From the NCBI RefSeq assembly GCF_023337795.1, contig NZ_JALIRS010000009.1:115408-179407 (forward strand): 64,000 nt of DNA, given 5' to 3'. Positions 60,687 to 64,000 of the stretch are shown one piece after another. Below the pieces are notes generated by a model, which was given only the letters and a program-made list of their open reading frames with translations, was not told the origin of the DNA and searched no databases. The DNA comes from Lysinibacillus sp. BPa_S21 (lineage in GTDB: Bacteria; Bacillota; Bacilli; Bacillales_A; Planococcaceae). How positions within the stretch are numbered: the stretch's first letter is position 1; every line of letters begins with the position of its first letter. Both the position numbers and the translations under genes were made by a program.

Positions 60687-60755
60687 CCTTTTATCGAATT
60701 GGCCGAACAAATCCTTCCGTCTAAGTAATTATGCTAGTGCGACCAATGCATTTCA

Positions 60756-61304
60756 TTATGCTGGCAACACTGACTCTACTATGGATACATCAGCCATTAG
60801 CATTTCTTTCAAACGAGCTTTTGCACGGAATAAACGAGATTTCACAGTACCAATTGAAACTTTCATAATTGAAGAGATTTCAGCAAGTGAATATTGGTCT
60901 ATGTAGAAATACCATAATGTTTTGCGATAGATTGCATCTAATTGACCCATTTTATCCTGTACTAATTTAGTAACAACATCTTTTTCAATTTTTTCTTCTG
61001 TTGAAATGTCATTATTGGGAACCAAATCTAAAATCGGTACGTCTAATGTTTCAGGTTGGTTCATCATGTATTTACTGCGTCGTGTTTTTTTACGATAGCG
61101 ATCTCTAAATGTATTCATTGTAATTGTTGTTAGCCAAGCTTTAATATGCTCCACCTCGGCAACGCTATTCTCATAGCGTACAACTTTTACCCATACTTCT
61201 TGCATTAAATCTTCAGCTTCTACATTATTGCGAGTAAGTTTTAAACATAAATGGTATATGTAACGATTGTATTCCTCATATACGCCTTCTAATTTTTCAT
61301 TCAT
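60756..61304 (-). CDS. ECF-type RNA polymerase sigma factor
   Basis: This 182-residue sigma factor has region 2 (YHLCLKLTRNNVEAEDLMQE then VWVKVVRYENS; HIKAWLTTITMNTFRDRYRK) and region 4 (DAIYRKTLWYFYIDQYSLAE, SSIMKVSIGTVKSRLFRAKA). The linker between is longer than in many ECFs. No anti-sigma gene adjoins it in the window, which is unusual; the gene upstream on this strand is absent. It resembles SigX/SigW/YlaC-type factors but I cannot assign one. Confidence 0.9.
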   Translation of the reverse strand: MNEKLEGVYEEYNRYIYHLCLKLTRNNVEAEDLMQEVWVKVVRYENSVAEVEHIKAWLTTITMNTFRDRYRKKTRRSKYMMNQPETLDVPILDLVPNNDISTEEKIEKDVVTKLVQDKMGQLDAIYRKTLWYFYIDQYSLAEISSIMKVSIGTVKSRLFRAKARLKEMLMADVSIVESVLPA

Positions 61305-61772
61305 TGTGTATTCCTCCGCTTCTTGTTCTTGCTTCTATACATATTCTCGCAAAATAATGTATTACACTCTATCGTATTGGCTTTCAATTACATTACAATC
61401 ATGTAAGCTTAAATGCTTTCACTTGTAATATTCGTAAATAATGTTTTATTACTATACTTTTTATTCGAAAAAAAGTTCCATAACTCGCTCATCCCTCTTC
61501 TTTTTTATTGTATATTCAATAACGTTCCCTTAAATTATCTATAAAAATAAATGAAGAAAACTATGTAAAAAGGAGATTCAATATTCATTTTTGACATGCG
61601 TCAGAGGTTTTTGTCCTGTGCGAAAGCGAAGCGAAAGATACATTTACGCCCAGGCAAAGTTGATTTGATATATCTGAATTTGGTAATCCATCTGATTCAG
61701 ACCATTTTTTTCTAACCAAATTCAAAAAATTGTTATATGATAAATGAAATACTATAAAGGGAGCTGGCTATA
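61305..61772. other. Intergenic region with dispersed-repeat fragment
   Basis: This stretch holds the promoters of the sigma gene (leftward) and the transporter (rightward). Part of it, 61617-61667 (GTGCGAAAGCGAAGCGAAAG, then TTTACGCCCAGGCAAAGTTG), is a relative of the repeat at 3340-3392. A TTGTTA-17-TATAAA pair ends at 61758. No gene or RNA is seen in the rest. Confidence 0.5.
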
Positions 61773-61826
61773 ATGATCTTCTCACCATTATTCGAACATG
61801 ATGTACCTGAAGTGATTCTCCCTTAA
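61773..61826 (+). CDS. 17-residue leader peptide ORF
   Basis: ATG at 61773 with GGGAG upstream opens a frame for MIFSPLFEHDVPEVILP ending at TAA 61824-61826. The stop lies inside the first arm of the inverted-repeat RNA element that precedes the transporter gene. Position and overlap suggest a regulatory leader. If transcription starts from the TATAAA at 61753, the ribosome site would be lost, which weakens the case. Confidence 0.45.
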   Translation: MIFSPLFEHDVPEVILP

Positions 61827-61881
61827 CGGAGAATCTTCATATCTCCGTTAAGGACAGTATTGTCTAGAGATAACGGAGGGG
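61821..61881 (+). promoter_or_regulatory. Candidate translational attenuator of the EamA gene
   Basis: Arm 1 CCTTAACGGAGA (61821-61832) pairs perfectly with arm 2 TCTCCGTTAAGG (61842-61853). Arm 2 also pairs with TAACGGAG (61871-61878), which contains the transporter's Shine-Dalgarno. The two pairings are exclusive: 1-2 leaves the ribosome site free, 2-3 hides it. The leader stop codon is in arm 1. No T run follows, so this is not an intrinsic terminator. Confidence 0.6.
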
Positions 61882-61886
61882 AAAAC

Positions 61887-62756
61887 GTGAAAAAAACTTT
61901 ATTAGGTTCCTTATATTTATCACTTGCTGCTAGCATTTGGGGCGGCATGTATGTAGTAGTTAAAGTAGTTGTCGATACCGTGCCACCTTTAGAATTAGTA
62001 TGGCTGCGCTATATGATTGCAATCATCGCTTTGGTCATTATTGGCACTATTACAAAACAATCATGGCGAATTGATAAGCGTGACTGGCTGTTAATCTTTA
62101 TGATTGGGTTCATCGGAAATACGATTTCTATCGTTGCCCAAGAAATAGGTACTATGCTGTCTACTGCTCAAATGGGAGCCATTATTACAGCAACGACACC
62201 GGCATTTATGGTTGTCTTTGCGAGATTCATTTTAAAAGAAAAAATCACTTTAAAAAAAGCTGTTTCTATTATTCTTGCGACATTCGGAGTTTATATGATC
62301 GTAGGTAGTGCACATATTGATTCATCACATCAATTAGGTGGAGTCGCTCTACTAATTGCTGCCCTAACTTGGTCACTGATGTCCGTTCTTATTAAACGGG
62401 TACCGGAGCAGTATTCACAAATCGTTGTCACTAGCTATGGAACACTTGTCGCTATCATTGTCTTAACACCTTTAGCTATTCCACGACTACTAAAATTAGA
62501 CTTCCACGTTATGTTAGAACCATCCATCTTAGGTGGCCTACTTTACTTAGGCGTTATCTCTACAGCGTGCGGCTTCTTATTGTGGAATCGTGGATTACAA
62601 ATGCTGAATGCCGCAAGTGGAGGTTTATTTTTCTTCTTTCAGCCAATCGTCGGCACCTTCCTAGGATGGCTATTACTAGGAGAACAAATCGGCGTACCCT
62701 TTTGGATTGGAACTATATTAATCTTTAGTGGTGTACTATTGGTTATTCGAGAGTAA
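61887..62756 (+). CDS. EamA/DMT-family transporter
   Basis: This 289-residue membrane protein has ten helices arranged as two EamA repeats: GSLYLSLAASIWGGMYVVVK in the first, then GGVALLIAALTWSLMSVLIK in the second, ending PIVGTFLGWLLLGEQIGVPF. The family exports amino acids, nucleosides or drugs; substrate unknown. GTG at 61887 follows CGGAGGGG and is chosen over the TTG at 61860. The leader sequence suggests translational control. Confidence 0.9.
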   Translation: MKKTLLGSLYLSLAASIWGGMYVVVKVVVDTVPPLELVWLRYMIAIIALVIIGTITKQSWRIDKRDWLLIFMIGFIGNTISIVAQEIGTMLSTAQMGAIITATTPAFMVVFARFILKEKITLKKAVSIILATFGVYMIVGSAHIDSSHQLGGVALLIAALTWSLMSVLIKRVPEQYSQIVVTSYGTLVAIIVLTPLAIPRLLKLDFHVMLEPSILGGLLYLGVISTACGFLLWNRGLQMLNAASGGLFFFFQPIVGTFLGWLLLGEQIGVPFWIGTILIFSGVLLVIRE

Positions 62757-62765
62757 GCATACTAA

Positions 62766-62798
62766 AAGCTGAATGATCTCTCTCATTCAGCTTTTTTT
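62766..62798 (+). terminator. Terminator of the EamA gene
   Basis: AAGCTGAATGA pairs with TCATTCAGCTT across a 6-base loop, followed by TTTTTTT. Confidence 0.93.
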
Positions 62799-62821
62799 AT
62801 GTTGCTAAAGACCGCTCTACT

Positions 62822-63226
62822 TTAGTTCATAGATAAGCTTATTTCACAAAACGCCATAAGTATGTTGCTGTATATGAGTTTTCCAGATCCAATAAATCGA
62901 TACCAAGATGGACTCTCCCCCGCTTCATAGAGCATAATAAAAACCACTCAAATACGAATGGTTAGTTTGAGATAATTCAGATCCAGGTGTAATATGCAAT
63001 TCTTTAAAATGCCATTTTGGATCATGACCTTCATAATGTTTATACTACCCAACCATTACAAGTCTCTTCGTATCCCCAATCTTTTACGATTAAATTCCCG
63101 TTTGAAAGTTGGAGATATGTATTAAAATGTATGCTTTAAGTTAATTGGAGCGAAAGCTGACAACTCCTTCATATCAACATCTGTTTGCTGTCGCACATAA
63201 AACCCAAGGAAAACGCTCATACCCTT
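62822..63226 (-). pseudogene. Decayed gene with about three frameshifts
   Basis: Successive minus-strand frames read as one protein of about 135 residues: KGMSVFLGFYVRQQTDVDMK (63226-63122), NTYLQLSNGNLIVKDWGYEE (to 63040), KHYEGHDPKWHFKELHITPG (63041-62925) and EAGESPSWYRFIGSGKLIYS (to 62822). Each segment ends in a stop where the next frame continues directly, so indels rather than introns explain it. I do not recognise the family. The rest of 62800-63411 holds the promoter of the peptidase gene and nothing else visible. Confidence 0.6.
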
Positions 63227-63411
63227 CTACAAATATCTTAATGCCCTAATTAAGTTTCGTGCATGTTTTGAATCTATCTCACTTTTTAGCCACACTCAAG
63301 TGGGACTAAGCATTAATTAAAACGTTAGAGACCATTGCTATAGCAAGAATCCCCAACCACATTATGCTATACTATTTCTATTATCGAAATATTAGAAAAG
63401 AGGGATGCTAG

Positions 63412-64000
63412 ATGACAAATTTACAGCAATTAGATGCGTATTTCTCAGAACATCGCGAAGCACATTTACATGAATTAAATGAATTTTTACGTATTCCAAG
63501 TATTAGTTCTTTATCAGAGCATAAAGGAGATATACAAAATGCCGCTGAGTGGCTAGCAAACGCTTTTAAAAAGCTAAATCTTGAGAATATCTCCATTACG
63601 CAAACTGCAGGTCACCCTGTTGTTTATGCTGATTGGTTACATGCTGAGGGTAAACCAACTATTCTATTTTACGGTCATTATGATGTTCAGCCGGTTGACC
63701 CGTTAAATTTATGGGACACTGAGCCTTTCAACCCTACAATCCGCGATAACAAACTATTTGCACGTGGTGCTAGTGACGATAAAGGACAAGTGTTTATGCA
63801 CTTAAAAATGATTGAAGCATTATTTGCAACAACGGGCACTTTACCAGTAAACGTGAAATTCATCTATGAAGGTGAAGAAGAGATTGGTAGCCCTAACCTT
63901 CCTGCCTATGTTGAAGAGCATAAGGAGAAACTAGCTGCCGATTTAATTTTGATTTCTGATACAGGTTTGTATGGTCCTGGTAAGCCTGCGGTATGCTATG
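63412..64000 (+). CDS. M20/M25/M40-family dipeptidase, C-terminus cut by window edge
   Basis: This frame is open from ATG at 63412 (GAGGGATGCTAG upstream) to the right edge: 196 codons of a protein usually about 455 long. Motifs of the M20 family are complete in this part: FYGHYDVQPVDPLNLWDTEP (metal His/Asp), FARGASDDKGQVFMHLKMIE (bridging Asp) and YEGEEEIGSPNL (catalytic Glu pair). It cleaves dipeptides or related amides in the cytoplasm using two zinc or manganese ions. The upstream neighbour is a pseudogene on the other strand. Confidence 0.92.
   Translation, partial: MTNLQQLDAYFSEHREAHLHELNEFLRIPSISSLSEHKGDIQNAAEWLANAFKKLNLENISITQTAGHPVVYADWLHAEGKPTILFYGHYDVQPVDPLNLWDTEPFNPTIRDNKLFARGASDDKGQVFMHLKMIEALFATTGTLPVNVKFIYEGEEEIGSPNLPAYVEEHKEKLAADLILISDTGLYGPGKPAVCY

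Noticed and set aside
1..64000. Prophage, insertion sequences, rRNA or tRNA genes
   Set aside because: No transposase, integrase, phage structural protein, rRNA or tRNA sequence was seen on either strand.

Overview
The window is AT-rich chromosomal DNA from a low-GC Gram-positive spore-former. It is most likely Lysinibacillus or a close Planococcaceae/Bacillaceae relative. Supporting signs are strong AGGAGG-type ribosome sites, frequent TTG/GTG starts, a SAM-I (S-box) riboswitch on metNIQ, a yngJ-to-yngE operon in Bacillus subtilis order, an SLH-domain surface protein, and intergenic short-period repeats. I see no rRNA, tRNA, CRISPR array, prophage or intact insertion sequence.

Layout. 1-1570 is a chemotaxis receptor cut by the window edge; 1953-3122 is a SEDS (FtsW/RodA) protein. 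3532-9670 is a probable beta-alanine catabolic cluster: class III aminotransferase, CoA-acylating semialdehyde dehydrogenase, an amino-acid permease broken by one missing base, and a divergent PucR-type regulator. 9925-16990 is methionine-related: MtnU-like amidase, PhzF-like protein, MtnE-like aminotransferase, then an S-box-controlled metQ-metN-metI operon ending in an FMN-dependent 2-hydroxy-acid oxidase. 17661-20025 holds kbl and a P-loop ATPase. 20164-25284 is a Nat/Agr-type sensing and export cluster: degenerate LuxR-type regulator, a 25-residue membrane peptide, ABC transporter, GHKL kinase and LytTR regulator. 25697-27792 holds a YbaK deacylase, an unknown protein and a VanZ protein. 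27953-36978 is the leucine/branched-chain acyl-CoA degradation operon with a TetR regulator and a palindromic operator. 37664-42728 is a YkvI transporter plus N-succinylamino-acid racemase, GNAT, M20 deacylase and RpiR regulator, the gene set of D-to-L amino-acid conversion through N-succinylation. 42903-54179 holds topoisomerase III, an SLH/PPC surface protein, a glycosyltransferase, a coiled-coil SF1 helicase with a tightly coupled partner, and an FMN reductase. 54476-64000 holds a Rossmann protein, a SpsG-like protein, a small coiled-coil protein, an ABC-F ATPase, an Spx paralogue with a MarR regulator behind twin palindromes, an ECF sigma factor, an EamA transporter behind a leader-peptide/RNA switch, a decayed gene, and an M20 peptidase cut by the right edge.

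The most unusual feature is a set of seven intergenic arrays of short repeats, all with a period of 21 bp (about two helical turns, seven codons). They have several different unit sequences but a shared architecture. Four of them keep the 21-bp spacing without a single indel over 7 to 13 units. They lie between genes, often just outside terminators. A second, longer dispersed repeat flanks and interrupts the branched-chain acyl-CoA operon. Other findings are a candidate translational attenuator (61773-61887), a 25-residue peptide gene coupled to an ABC exporter, and a possible methionine hydroxy-analogue salvage set.
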